This document shows positions 24,999 to 33,492 of a DNA stretch of 53,560 nt, piece after piece (within the stretch, counting starts at the first letter, position 1; the number at the start of each line of letters is the position of its first letter). Below the pieces are notes generated by a model. It was not told the origin of the DNA. It worked only from the letters and a program-made list of their open reading frames with translations, and searched no databases. A program made the translations under genes and the position numbers. Source of the stretch: a virus. Where the stretch lies: positions 1 to 53,560 of the IMG/VR virus record IMGVR_UViG_3300007765_000007; one strand, given 5' to 3'.

Positions 24999-25689
24999 AA
25001 CATACTCTCTTATATACATTTACCCAATGATGTTCAAACTTACCATTCCAAGTTTTGTGCCAAGGGCCACCATTAGTAAAATGAATAACTTTTGGATTTT
25101 CCATATGCTCATAATCTCCCTCTAAGTAATTGTAAGTCAACGGAATACTACCAACCTCATCCGTCCAAGACATCCTATGCAAATACTTCGGACTTTCAGT
25201 ATTGACTACCTCTACTGATAATTTTTGTGTATCTGGATGTTCACAATTAAACATCATTAAACTTGACCAGTTCTTTCTCGGATACGATGTTTGAACAACT
25301 CCATCCATTTTAGTATCAGATTTTGGAATATAGTCGTGTTGAACACAAGATACTGCATACTTTTCATTATAAAACCCTAAAACTTCTTCTACATCACATC
25401 TCCATAAAAAATCAGAATCACAGAATATTGCAATTCCTTTATAATCATTTAAATATGGAACTAAAAATCTACTATAAGTAAACTCTGTTGATGCCAACGG
25501 ATCAATATCCCTATAATATATTCCCTTATCTATCAGTTCATCTAACTTTATTGGTTGAATTTCAACATTCTTATTATATTTCAATATAGAAGATTTGCAC
25601 ACCTCATAACAAGGATTTTTTACCTTGTCGTATTTCGGGGGATAATCTTGCCTACTATCATATCCTATATATATTTTAATATTTTTCAT
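24979..25689 (-). CDS. GT8-like glycosyltransferase
   Basis: 236 residues. A GT-A enzyme: the start KIYIGYDSRQDY, the nucleotide-binding DxD in IFCDSDFLW (Asp91, Asp93), and a C-terminal HFTNGGPWHKTW (HxxG...KxW) match retaining family 8-type transferases. It would transfer a hexose from a nucleotide sugar with Mn. No signal peptide. GAAGGTGAAAAGATG supports the start. Coupled to both neighbours by overlaps (20 and 4 bases). The acceptor is unknown. Confidence 0.87.
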   Translation of the reverse strand: MKNIKIYIGYDSRQDYPPKYDKVKNPCYEVCKSSILKYNKNVEIQPIKLDELIDKGIYYRDIDPLASTEFTYSRFLVPYLNDYKGIAIFCDSDFLWRCDVEEVLGFYNEKYAVSCVQHDYIPKSDTKMDGVVQTSYPRKNWSSLMMFNCEHPDTQKLSVEVVNTESPKYLHRMSWTDEVGSIPLTYNYLEGDYEHMENPKVIHFTNGGPWHKTWNGKFEHHWVNVYKRVCYEFERN

Positions 25690-26510
25690 CTTTTCACCTT
25701 CATTATAAATTCAAATAATTTTTTTGATATTAACTTATGTCCATTTATATTAGGATGCTGTGCTCTACGAAATTCTTTATTATGTATAGGTTTTTCATAT
25801 ACATCTCCACCATCATCATCAAGTATATCTAAAGCAGTCTTATCCCTATAGTAAAAGTTTGTATCAACTAAGTTTGTATCAAAAACCAGTTTATCAAATG
25901 CATCACACATAATATATTTTTGATTTTTCCACTTAAAATACTTTTGTAAAAAAACAATATAATTCGTACTCAAAATTTTATAATAAGATTCATCATATAA
26001 ATTTTTCATATAGTATTTAAAATAACTATCATTAAAAAAATTAAACAAATCTGATTCAACAAATTTTTTTACACCAGTAAAACTGGTACCAAGTGTAGAT
26101 TTCTTATGTTTCTTTTCAAAATATCTTTTAGAAAATGACTCCATTGATTCAGGAGAACTGAATTCTTTCAATGACCACCCTAACCCAATTGGGCCCGATG
26201 TTGACCACATATTAGGAAAAAATGGTAAATGATCTCTTATCGGTGAACTCCACATTATAATAATTAAATCATCTTCTTTTATTCTCTCTATACTATATTG
26301 TTCAAATATATTTGAAAATATTCTATAATTAGTAGAACCAACTTCTCCATTGTTTACATAATCAATTTCCATTAAGTCTGATAAATATTTTGGCCAAGAA
26401 TGAGACCTTTGATATTTTTCCTTCTCTTCAAAAATATCTAAAGTCTCGGTATAATCATAATCAGTTCCTTCTCCTGCCGTAAAGCTATCACCAAATGCTA
26501 CAATTCTCAT
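25686..26510 (-). CDS. SGNH/GDSL-like hydrolase (2 of 3)
   Basis: 274 residues. Block I is RIVAFGDSFTAGEGTDYD (Ser9), block II is YVNNGEVGSTNYRIF, block III has IIMWSSPIRD, and the Asp/His dyad lies in RRAQHPNINGHKLI near the C-terminus. This is the most canonical of the three. It could be an O-acetyl esterase or transferase for the island glycan. GGTGGGGTTATG supports the start. It overlaps neighbours by 4 bases on each side. Confidence 0.86.
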   Translation of the reverse strand: MRIVAFGDSFTAGEGTDYDYTETLDIFEEKEKYQRSHSWPKYLSDLMEIDYVNNGEVGSTNYRIFSNIFEQYSIERIKEDDLIIIMWSSPIRDHLPFFPNMWSTSGPIGLGWSLKEFSSPESMESFSKRYFEKKHKKSTLGTSFTGVKKFVESDLFNFFNDSYFKYYMKNLYDESYYKILSTNYIVFLQKYFKWKNQKYIMCDAFDKLVFDTNLVDTNFYYRDKTALDILDDDGGDVYEKPIHNKEFRRAQHPNINGHKLISKKLFEFIMKVKR

Positions 26511-27355
26511 AACCCCACCTTTTTACAAAAGTTATTAAAATCTAATAAATCATAATTATCCCAACTATACTCTTCATAAGTATCTCTTACACTTTCAATA
26601 TCAAACTCTTTCCAATCATCAACCAATACCATTGGAAACAATTTAGAGAAATACTCTGTCATAACATTCCTATCAACTATCGGTATCACCTTTAAATATA
26701 AACTTTCCCATGTTCTAAATGAGTCGATACCATTTCCCTCAGGACAAACTTGAAACTGATATTTAGATAAATTCTTTATATAAGTTTTATAACTTACCTT
26801 ATCAATCCATTCTATTCCTTGTGATGAAATACTTTCATAACAATCTGGTCTTTTGACATCACGACAACCACCTTCTAATTCAAAATAAAAATAAATAAAT
26901 TCACTTCTTTCTCTAACTGATAATAATTTGTTATTTATCCATACTGATAAATCTCCCCATTCCCAACAGATATTTGCTATTCCAATTGGCAGTGGTATTA
27001 CTCTCTCATCATATGTGGTAACATTTTGTGCACATATTTTTTTACAATTTGGTATATCAAAATATTTTAATTCATTGTCTCCAAATGGTGAATCATTATT
27101 ATGTAAAATTAAAGTAAATGGATTTTTAAATTCTGATAATATTTCAAACATATTTATATCTGTTAGTTCTGGTATTAAATCATTTACTAAGTCATTATTG
27201 ATGTGAATATATTCTTTATTATTAAAACCTGTAAAATCAAAATCCCTCACATCAATATGTTTATATGAAGGATAAAGTTCAAATGGCATAAATTCTTTTA
27301 TACTCAAATGATGACTACATAAATTTTGAAATTTTTCACCTGTAATTATATTCAT
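26507..27355 (-). CDS. Exostosin/GT47-like glycosyltransferase
   Basis: 282 residues from the ATG at 27355, which overlaps the upstream stop as ATGA; a GTG at 27367 would add four residues. The key segment YQFQVCPEGNGIDSFRTWES, followed by LYLKVIPIVDRN, is the acidic donor-binding region of the exostosin-like GT-B fold (PEG...R..E...G.IPI). It has no membrane anchor, unlike the animal enzymes. A sugar transferase for a polysaccharide chain is likely; donor unknown. Confidence 0.82.
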   Translation of the reverse strand: MNIITGEKFQNLCSHHLSIKEFMPFELYPSYKHIDVRDFDFTGFNNKEYIHINNDLVNDLIPELTDINMFEILSEFKNPFTLILHNNDSPFGDNELKYFDIPNCKKICAQNVTTYDERVIPLPIGIANICWEWGDLSVWINNKLLSVRERSEFIYFYFELEGGCRDVKRPDCYESISSQGIEWIDKVSYKTYIKNLSKYQFQVCPEGNGIDSFRTWESLYLKVIPIVDRNVMTEYFSKLFPMVLVDDWKEFDIESVRDTYEEYSWDNYDLLDFNNFCKKVGL

Positions 27356-28155
27356 TTTTGATACCACTCAAAATGTAATTTTGATAATTTCCTAAAATCC
27401 TTTGGTTTCAGTAAATCTAAACTTGGATCAAATCCCATTCTTAATATAACCTCAATAAAAGCATACCTGTGTGGTTGGATAGTATTTGGTGTTATCCCAT
27501 ATTCCATAAAGAATCCGCCCATCATTGTTCCTGGACCAAGAGACTGTATATTTAAATAACCCTCTGGATTATCTAAATTACCATTTATATGAACTCCCTT
27601 TTCTCTATATTGATATAAATCAACTATCATATCCATTGTATATGAGTTTGCATAAAAACAACAATCATTAATATTTATCAAACCACATTCACCAAGCTGT
27701 TCACCAGCGTGTGTGGTATACAAAAATCCATCACACATATAATCTTCTGTAAAATGTGATCTTGGATTAAAAACAATATCTGGTCTTGATTTAATAACTA
27801 CATCATATTCAAAATTATTCTCAAGTTCATATTGTCTTTTTAACATTATTGATTGCGAAAGACTATAAAACAAAGACATCCAATGGTCATTTTCATAAAA
27901 GAAGTTTTGTACTTTATTATCAAAAATATATTTCTTTGGTTGATACCACTCAACTATTTGATCAAATTCTTTTTGTTCTACTTTTCTCCATATATATGGT
28001 TGTGAAACTCCTTCTCTATCACCACTATAATTCCAAGTATGTATAAAATAATCTACCTCACCTCTATCACCTATTGATTCCCAAAATTGCTTTTGATTTT
28101 CTTTAGCCCTAAACCACTCTCTTAATTGTCCACTAATACAAACTGCTATTCTCAT
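27352..28155 (-). CDS. Glycosyltransferase-like protein (family member 4)
   Basis: 267 residues. It has MRIAVCISGQLREWFRAKEN, VDYFIHTWNYSGDREG, NFEYDVVIKSRPDIVFNPRS and INDCCFYANSYTMDMIVDLY, in the same order as the other three members. The GQLR loop and the RPD motif are the most typical of the set and match my memory of a glycosyltransferase group in viruses and bacteria. GTTGAGGCAAATATG supports the start. Overlaps of 4 bases on both sides. Confidence 0.77.
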   Translation of the reverse strand: MRIAVCISGQLREWFRAKENQKQFWESIGDRGEVDYFIHTWNYSGDREGVSQPYIWRKVEQKEFDQIVEWYQPKKYIFDNKVQNFFYENDHWMSLFYSLSQSIMLKRQYELENNFEYDVVIKSRPDIVFNPRSHFTEDYMCDGFLYTTHAGEQLGECGLININDCCFYANSYTMDMIVDLYQYREKGVHINGNLDNPEGYLNIQSLGPGTMMGGFFMEYGITPNTIQPHRYAFIEVILRMGFDPSLDLLKPKDFRKLSKLHFEWYQK

Positions 28156-28625
28156 ATTTGCCTCAACTTTATTCTATGAAATCTCGTAGACTCATATAAA
28201 CTTTTTTGTCTTTTTAATCTTACTCTATTTGAAATAATCCACAATACAAATGAACCACAATATAAAATTCCATCATCACAATAACAATGGTGTGTTGGAT
28301 ATGGTTTTGGCACTTCAATTAAAGTAATGTTAAAATATGGTGTGTGTTTAAATGAATTGGTATATAATACATTATCATCTAATGGTTTTGTAATGATTTT
28401 TGAAACCTTTGAAGAATAAGTGTCATCATTTAAAATAACATTACCAGAAAATACCTCATCATTATCAAGTTCATATTTTTTTATATCAAAACAAATTTGT
28501 TGAAATGATAGTTCAGTAGTTACTTTATGTACTTTAAATTTTTTAGGAAGAGTCTTAACAAACTCATCGTCAACTTTTTTTCCTAATATCAAATTGTATT
28601 TTCCATTAAAATATTTTTCGTTCAT
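28152..28625 (-). CDS. Hypothetical protein
   Basis: 157 residues, unrecognised. It begins MNEKYFNGKYNLILGKKVDD and has a Cys/His-containing stretch THHCYCDDGILYCGSF (about residues 112-127), then a basic C-terminus (RVRLKRQKSLYESTRFHRIK). AGGATATTTTAATG precedes it. It shares one base with the upstream gene and 4 with the downstream one. It may be part of a sugar pathway by position only. Confidence 0.6.
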   Translation of the reverse strand: MNEKYFNGKYNLILGKKVDDEFVKTLPKKFKVHKVTTELSFQQICFDIKKYELDNDEVFSGNVILNDDTYSSKVSKIITKPLDDNVLYTNSFKHTPYFNITLIEVPKPYPTHHCYCDDGILYCGSFVLWIISNRVRLKRQKSLYESTRFHRIKLRQI

Positions 28626-29881
28626 TAAAATATCCTATCGTATAAATTTGTTTTTAAATCATAGTTTTCTATTAAATCAACATTATGTTTAAGTGTATCT
28701 TCCATTTCCTTATACATACTCAACATTTCACTTGTTGACAATTTAGATAATTCTAATACTACTTTCATAACTTTATATAATCTTTTCAAATGGTTCGGTT
28801 CGGTATCATAACTTTCATCCCACCATTTATCAAAAGTTTTAAATCCATAATCTCTCATTACCTTTAGAGATTTGTATGGCCCGAATTGAATTATTGGGTG
28901 TCCACAATAGATTGGATTAAAAGTAGAACTGTGTAAGTGATAACCATTTATATCAAATGGAAACGCACACATCACAATACTAATAAAGGAATTTCTATAA
29001 TGTATTGGATTGAAAGGTAAATCTGCATTAAACTTACCCTTTCCAAATCCCGCAGGGCCGTGATTAGTTTCATCCGTCTTATCGATATCAAAAGGAACTT
29101 TATTCCTAAGTTCTTCAATATTTTTATTTGTAGTATATTCATCAAATCCTGATGGATAGCTTTCTTTTGGAAAAAAAGGAAAACTTATTAGTGATTTATC
29201 TAATAACTTATGATAATTCATAAATAACATAAATAAATTTCTCTCAACTCTATTTGTTCTATTAACTTTTAAAAAATGTTTTATATTATTTTTTGATTTA
29301 TAGTTTATTTCATTTTTTATATTAACTCTACTGGGTAAGTGTCCTTCGTGTATTAATCTCTTTACATCAAAAACATTCCACATAATTGAAATTACATTTA
29401 CTTTATCTTTTCTGTCATAGTTACTATGTGTTTTTTCTGCAACCAAATCGTTAGTTATAAAATATATATTTTTTGTTGGTAATTTTAAATCGTCTATACT
29501 TTTATAAAATGGATTTAAAAAATGTCCATCATCTATTCTTCTTCCCTCTAATGTGTTGTCAAATATTAATTTACAATTACCTTTCCTAACTTCATCTAAT
29601 ATTTTTTTAGGTATTAAGTTAATATGTCTTGGCCACAATCTTTGATTATGATGAACATGCACAAAATAAAAAAATTTACTTTTAAAATCAAAGTTATCCA
29701 CTTCAACTACATCTAAATCTAAAATGTTTGGTAAACTTGAATTACTAAACAGAGGCCTACAGATAGAAAACCCACGATTATCTACTTCATTTATTTCTGG
29801 TACATTTTTGTAAAGTTTGATAATATCTTTACTTGGATTTACCATATCTACTTGATTAAATTCATCTATTAGTGCTATCAT
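28625..29881 (-). CDS. Uncharacterised GT-B-like viral protein
   Basis: 418 residues from the ATG at 29881, which overlaps the HAD stop as ATGA; an ATG at 29896 is possible. It has HFLKVNRTNRVERNLFMLFM in the middle (R...R repeats), and a C-terminal segment STFNPIYCGHPIIQFGPYKS, then YGFKTFDKWWDESYDTEPNH. I recall this C-terminal pattern (YGxKTF...(D/E)ESYD) from viral glycosyltransferase-like proteins. The fold is a guess. It shares its first bases with the beta-phosphoglucomutase-like gene. Confidence 0.68.
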   Translation of the reverse strand: MIALIDEFNQVDMVNPSKDIIKLYKNVPEINEVDNRGFSICRPLFSNSSLPNILDLDVVEVDNFDFKSKFFYFVHVHHNQRLWPRHINLIPKKILDEVRKGNCKLIFDNTLEGRRIDDGHFLNPFYKSIDDLKLPTKNIYFITNDLVAEKTHSNYDRKDKVNVISIMWNVFDVKRLIHEGHLPSRVNIKNEINYKSKNNIKHFLKVNRTNRVERNLFMLFMNYHKLLDKSLISFPFFPKESYPSGFDEYTTNKNIEELRNKVPFDIDKTDETNHGPAGFGKGKFNADLPFNPIHYRNSFISIVMCAFPFDINGYHLHSSTFNPIYCGHPIIQFGPYKSLKVMRDYGFKTFDKWWDESYDTEPNHLKRLYKVMKVVLELSKLSTSEMLSMYKEMEDTLKHNVDLIENYDLKTNLYDRIF

Positions 29882-30507
29882 TTTATATAGTTCCATTCAT
29901 TTATAAAAGTTTTAATCTTTTCATAAGTTACATCATTTGAATCTTCAATATCTAAAACATAGGCGCCTGTTTGTCTTGCACCCGCTCTACCCAATTCAGA
30001 ATCCTCTAATATAATTGTTTCTTTTGTATTCACACCAGCTTTTATAATACATCTTAAATATATTTCTGAATATGGTTTTGGGTTCACTACATCTTGATTA
30101 GAATATACAAAATCTAAATGTTCTAAAAATCCTCTACGAATTAATTGTAATTTTGCACTATCACGAATTGAATTAGTAGCACAAGCAAGTATGTATCCTT
30201 CATCTTTTAATTGTTTTAAAACTTTTATCAATCTTTCATCTTTCTCTAATTCATCAATCATTTGAATAGTTATATTTTGTTTATCTTCCCAAATTGTATC
30301 ATGTAATTCATAAGGTAATCCTTTATTTTTTGTTAAAAGATTTAACTTTGTAATTGAAGTGTTGCCATCATATGTAGATAGATGTTCTTCTCTATTGATA
30401 ACATATTTCTTATCAACATTAGAAAGTGCTTTATTAAGTGCCTCATAGTGTATTTCTTTTGCATCAACTAATACACCATCTAAATCAAATATAATTAATT
30501 TAATCAT
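29878..30507 (-). CDS. HAD hydrolase, beta-phosphoglucomutase-like
   Basis: 209 residues. IKLIIFDLDGVLVDAKEIHY (Asp8, Asp10) is motif I with a C1 helical cap (residues ~17-80), then ACATNSIRDSAK as motif II, KPYSEIYLRC as motif III (Lys), and ILEDSELGRAGA as motif IV (Asp). This subclass acts on sugar phosphates as mutase or phosphatase. It may supply a sugar-1-phosphate to the nucleotidyltransferase. AAAGGATATATTATG supports the start; a 4-base overlap exists on each side. Confidence 0.88.
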   Translation of the reverse strand: MIKLIIFDLDGVLVDAKEIHYEALNKALSNVDKKYVINREEHLSTYDGNTSITKLNLLTKNKGLPYELHDTIWEDKQNITIQMIDELEKDERLIKVLKQLKDEGYILACATNSIRDSAKLQLIRRGFLEHLDFVYSNQDVVNPKPYSEIYLRCIIKAGVNTKETIILEDSELGRAGARQTGAYVLDIEDSNDVTYEKIKTFINEWNYIK

Positions 30508-31367
30508 AATATATCCTTTATATTTTTAAAAACTACCTTTGACCAGAATTGATGTCCTTTTCTATTTGGGTGGTGGCCGTCTATTTCAAAATATTCTTTT
30601 TCAATTTGGTTATTCCACCCAAACTTTACATCATCACTTATTGTTCGTAAGTAATTTCTAAAAGATTCTTTTATAAAAATTTTATCATAGATTTTTGAAA
30701 ATTGCTTTATAGTGGATTTGTGTATTGTGTGCTGTGATGTTAAGTCATCCATTAAATCATTTTCGTTAAATATTCCTTTTCCAATACCATTTACTGCTTT
30801 TAGAAATGGTGATTCTTCTCCAGGTATCTCCTCGTAGAATGCATTAAAAAATTTGTGTTTTATATTATTTCCTTTTAAAAAATAATGTAAGAATAAAATT
30901 TGTTCAATATATCTTCTAATGTATTCTTCTGGATTCCAAAATACCTTAATATAAGTTTCATAAAAATTTAACAATTTAGGATCATAATCAAACTTTTGAT
31001 CTAATTGATTAGGATACATCGTTTCCCACCAATTCTTATGTTTATCTAATGACCTATAATAAAAATCTTTTCTTTCTGGTGATGAAAATCCAATTATAAC
31101 AAATAAATCCTTTGATTTATTTTTTTCTGTTAAATAACTAATATTATCTATAACTCTCCTAACTATGCCATCATTTGAACTACCTGCCCTTGAATTATTA
31201 ATAACTTTTATATTTGTTAGTTTTTCTAAATCATATGGCCATACTTTTGGTAATCTATAATCAGTATTAAGATTATGATTTACATCTGTAATGTGTGTTA
31301 ATTTAGGATCAATCATATCCCCTGCAGTCCAACTATCACCATCACAATATATCAGTTTAGTCTTCAT
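30504..31367 (-). CDS. SGNH/GDSL-like hydrolase (3 of 3)
   Basis: 287 residues. Block I is LIYCDGDSWTAGDMID (Ser12), block II VINNSRAGSSNDGIVR, block III FVIIGFSSPERKDF, and the Asp/His dyad is in FEIDGHHPNRKGHQFWS. The same fold as the other two, but divergent outside the blocks, so the three likely act on different groups. It overlaps the sulfotransferase-like gene by 11 bases. Confidence 0.85.
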   Translation of the reverse strand: MKTKLIYCDGDSWTAGDMIDPKLTHITDVNHNLNTDYRLPKVWPYDLEKLTNIKVINNSRAGSSNDGIVRRVIDNISYLTEKNKSKDLFVIIGFSSPERKDFYYRSLDKHKNWWETMYPNQLDQKFDYDPKLLNFYETYIKVFWNPEEYIRRYIEQILFLHYFLKGNNIKHKFFNAFYEEIPGEESPFLKAVNGIGKGIFNENDLMDDLTSQHTIHKSTIKQFSKIYDKIFIKESFRNYLRTISDDVKFGWNNQIEKEYFEIDGHHPNRKGHQFWSKVVFKNIKDIL

Positions 31368-32286
31368 CTTCTACAAGGCCCCATTCTATTGCAAGTTCTT
31401 TTACTATCTTATCAAAATAATCCACATAGTCAGAATGTATATAAGGTATTTTTTTATCACTATCTGATAATACCTCTTGTACAATTTCGTGTTCGTGGTG
31501 TGGAAAGAGTTTTTCTAAATTATATGCACTACCCTCAAATTCCTCATAGTGAATTCTAAAAAGAGCATATTTTCGTTGAATTGCGTCTAATATAAAAATC
31601 TCTTGCTGAAATAATCTTAACATATTATGTAAAAATCTTTTTAATTTTACTCTGGAAACTTTTTCATCACGAACTGCAGTTCTATCAACAAATCCATTTT
31701 CCCAACCAAGAGTAATATCAGTTGCAGGTATTGGTTTTTTAAGTAACTTTTTATGAATCTCAATCATATAATTCGTTACTTCTAATTCACTATTAAAAAG
31801 TTCAGAATTATCATAATTCATACCACGATGAATAGTTCCAGCTTTTTCTTTAATCAATCTTTCCCATAATGGCAATGATGTGATACATTGTATTTTATTT
31901 TTCCTCGTTAAAACAATTACTTCAAACTCGTTACATAATAATCTCATTTGAGTATCTTCATAAGCTGATTTAGTACACTCTAACCAATTAATAACAATTG
32001 GATTATTTATTAACATTAGTTTATAATCCTTTCCTTTATTCCAATCATCGTCTACTATACTTTGCCATTGTGATAGTAATGTTTTATTACTTTCCAAATC
32101 AAAGTCTACTTCACCAATAACATTCAAACTATAATCTTTTTTTAATATACTTTCACATTCAGGTGAATTTTCTTCTGATTCAATTACACCTCTTATCGCG
32201 TTAAATAATTGTGTTCCCCCTGAACGATAGTGTGATAATATTATTGTTCCTTTTTTTGCTGGATTTACAACATTATGCAGATGCAT
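31357..32286 (-). CDS. Sulfotransferase-like protein
   Basis: 309 residues. A P-loop-like 5'-phosphosulfate motif GTIILSHYRSGGTQLFNAI (Arg21-Ser-Gly-Gly-Thr) near the N-terminus and a 3'-phosphate motif FEVIVLTRKNKIQCITSLPL (about 125-145, Arg and Ser) follow the Stf0-like PAPS-dependent sulfotransferase pattern. It would put sulfate on a sugar or other acceptor. TAGGAGATTATAAAAATG supports the start. No PAPS synthesis genes were seen in this window, so PAPS would come from the host. Confidence 0.8.
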   Translation of the reverse strand: MHLHNVVNPAKKGTIILSHYRSGGTQLFNAIRGVIESEENSPECESILKKDYSLNVIGEVDFDLESNKTLLSQWQSIVDDDWNKGKDYKLMLINNPIVINWLECTKSAYEDTQMRLLCNEFEVIVLTRKNKIQCITSLPLWERLIKEKAGTIHRGMNYDNSELFNSELEVTNYMIEIHKKLLKKPIPATDITLGWENGFVDRTAVRDEKVSRVKLKRFLHNMLRLFQQEIFILDAIQRKYALFRIHYEEFEGSAYNLEKLFPHHEHEIVQEVLSDSDKKIPYIHSDYVDYFDKIVKELAIEWGLVEDED

Positions 32287-32704
32287 TTTTATAATCTCCT
32301 ATATAATCCGAACATATCCCTGCAATTTTATCAGAAACCTTTTCCTTTGGTAAAACTGCTATAGACTTACTTGTTAATTGTTTACCTGAATAAGTCCATA
32401 AATATCCCCTTGATGTTAATGTTACATCATCTTCTTGATGCCAAAAACAATGAATATGATAATTCATATTCATAACATACAACGCATCAATATTTTTTGC
32501 ATGACACCATAAATTTGGATGTTCTAAGAATCCCTCTGAAACTTTATATTGTGGTTTATCATGTCCTAACCAAAATTGATTATCAATATACCACACATCA
32601 ATCTCTACATCATATCCAGAGTTTAATGCTTCTTCGATATACTCAGGAGAATTTTCTCTATCTGACTTACCATTTAAATTTCCTCTATGTGATATTAGTA
32701 TCAA
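32273..32704 (-). CDS. GDPD-like phosphodiesterase, short, possible TTG start
   Basis: 143 residues from a TTG at 32704, which overlaps the preceding stop as TTGA and has GGGGAG five bases before it. A GTG at 32716 would add four residues but lacks a clear ribosome-binding site. The N-terminus ILISHRGNLNGKSDRENSPE (His6, Arg7), then GYDVEIDVWYIDN and WLGHDKPQYKV, match the start of glycerophosphodiester phosphodiesterase (PLC-like TIM barrel: HR...EN...E-D). It is about 100 residues shorter than full GDPD, so it is a reduced or partial barrel. A role in cleaving or forming a phosphodiester on the glycan is possible. Confidence 0.76.
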   Translation of the reverse strand: MILISHRGNLNGKSDRENSPEYIEEALNSGYDVEIDVWYIDNQFWLGHDKPQYKVSEGFLEHPNLWCHAKNIDALYVMNMNYHIHCFWHQEDDVTLTSRGYLWTYSGKQLTSKSIAVLPKEKVSDKIAGICSDYIGDYKNASA

Positions 32705-33492
32705 TATACTCCCCACTCTCTTTTATAAATTATTGGATGATTTCCATTACCACTAAAATCAAATGCCTTATATGGTGTAGTGGTTTTAAAATTAGTAAAT
32801 GCTAATGGTCTCATCTTTTCAAAATTATATACTTGTCTTTTATGTGCATTTGATCTAAAATATTTTGGAATACCTTTAAACTCGTGATACTCTTTATAAA
32901 ACTTATCTCTATCCTTTTCACTCAAAACGGAATTAAAAACTCCAAGACATCTAATATGACCATAATAAAATTGTGGTTCTGGACAAGATTCAAATGCATT
33001 TGCACAACCAACCCAAACATGAGAACCTGAATAATCAATTATCTCTCCATCGAGTTTTGAAACTTGAGTATCCCAAACTTGTCCTTCTTCTCTCATAGAA
33101 AAAATCATCATTGATTTTTCTCTATTATAAGATATAATTATATCTATCCAACCATCTCCAAATACTCTCTTTTCCAATAATGCAATTTTTACTCCACCCT
33201 TTGGTGTATCATACCATATCTCACCTTTAATAAATTTTAACCACCCATCTCCTGTTTCTGTTGGCCAAAGTACATTAAATAGTCCAGAATGTCTTCCATT
33301 TCTAACTAAAATTCCACCTCGATATCCTTTATCATCAATATTTAAAGTTAACTTATCAGGATTCCACTCTGGCTTTACACTCGTACAGAATGTCCAATCC
33401 CCTGTATTAATAGATTCAACAACCTTACCACTAATATTATGTTTATTAGTATAACTAATAACCCAACCATGTGTACCATCAAGTGTAATCAT
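32701..33492 (-). CDS. LamG/concanavalin-like lectin domain protein
   Basis: 263 residues. The region GDWTFCTSVKPEWNPDKLTL, then GDGWIDIIISYNREKSMMIF and HVWVGCANAFESC, follows the beta-sandwich order of LamG (strand, ligand loop, strand). The segment AFDFSGNGNHPIIYKREWGVY near the C-terminus closely resembles LDLSGNENHGELILGNGR in the LamG insert of the GT7-like protein next to it. It is a stand-alone version of the inserted domain and may bind the same sugar. TTTGGAGATGAAATTATG supports the start. Confidence 0.8.
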   Translation of the reverse strand: MITLDGTHGWVISYTNKHNISGKVVESINTGDWTFCTSVKPEWNPDKLTLNIDDKGYRGGILVRNGRHSGLFNVLWPTETGDGWLKFIKGEIWYDTPKGGVKIALLEKRVFGDGWIDIIISYNREKSMMIFSMREEGQVWDTQVSKLDGEIIDYSGSHVWVGCANAFESCPEPQFYYGHIRCLGVFNSVLSEKDRDKFYKEYHEFKGIPKYFRSNAHKRQVYNFEKMRPLAFTNFKTTTPYKAFDFSGNGNHPIIYKREWGVY

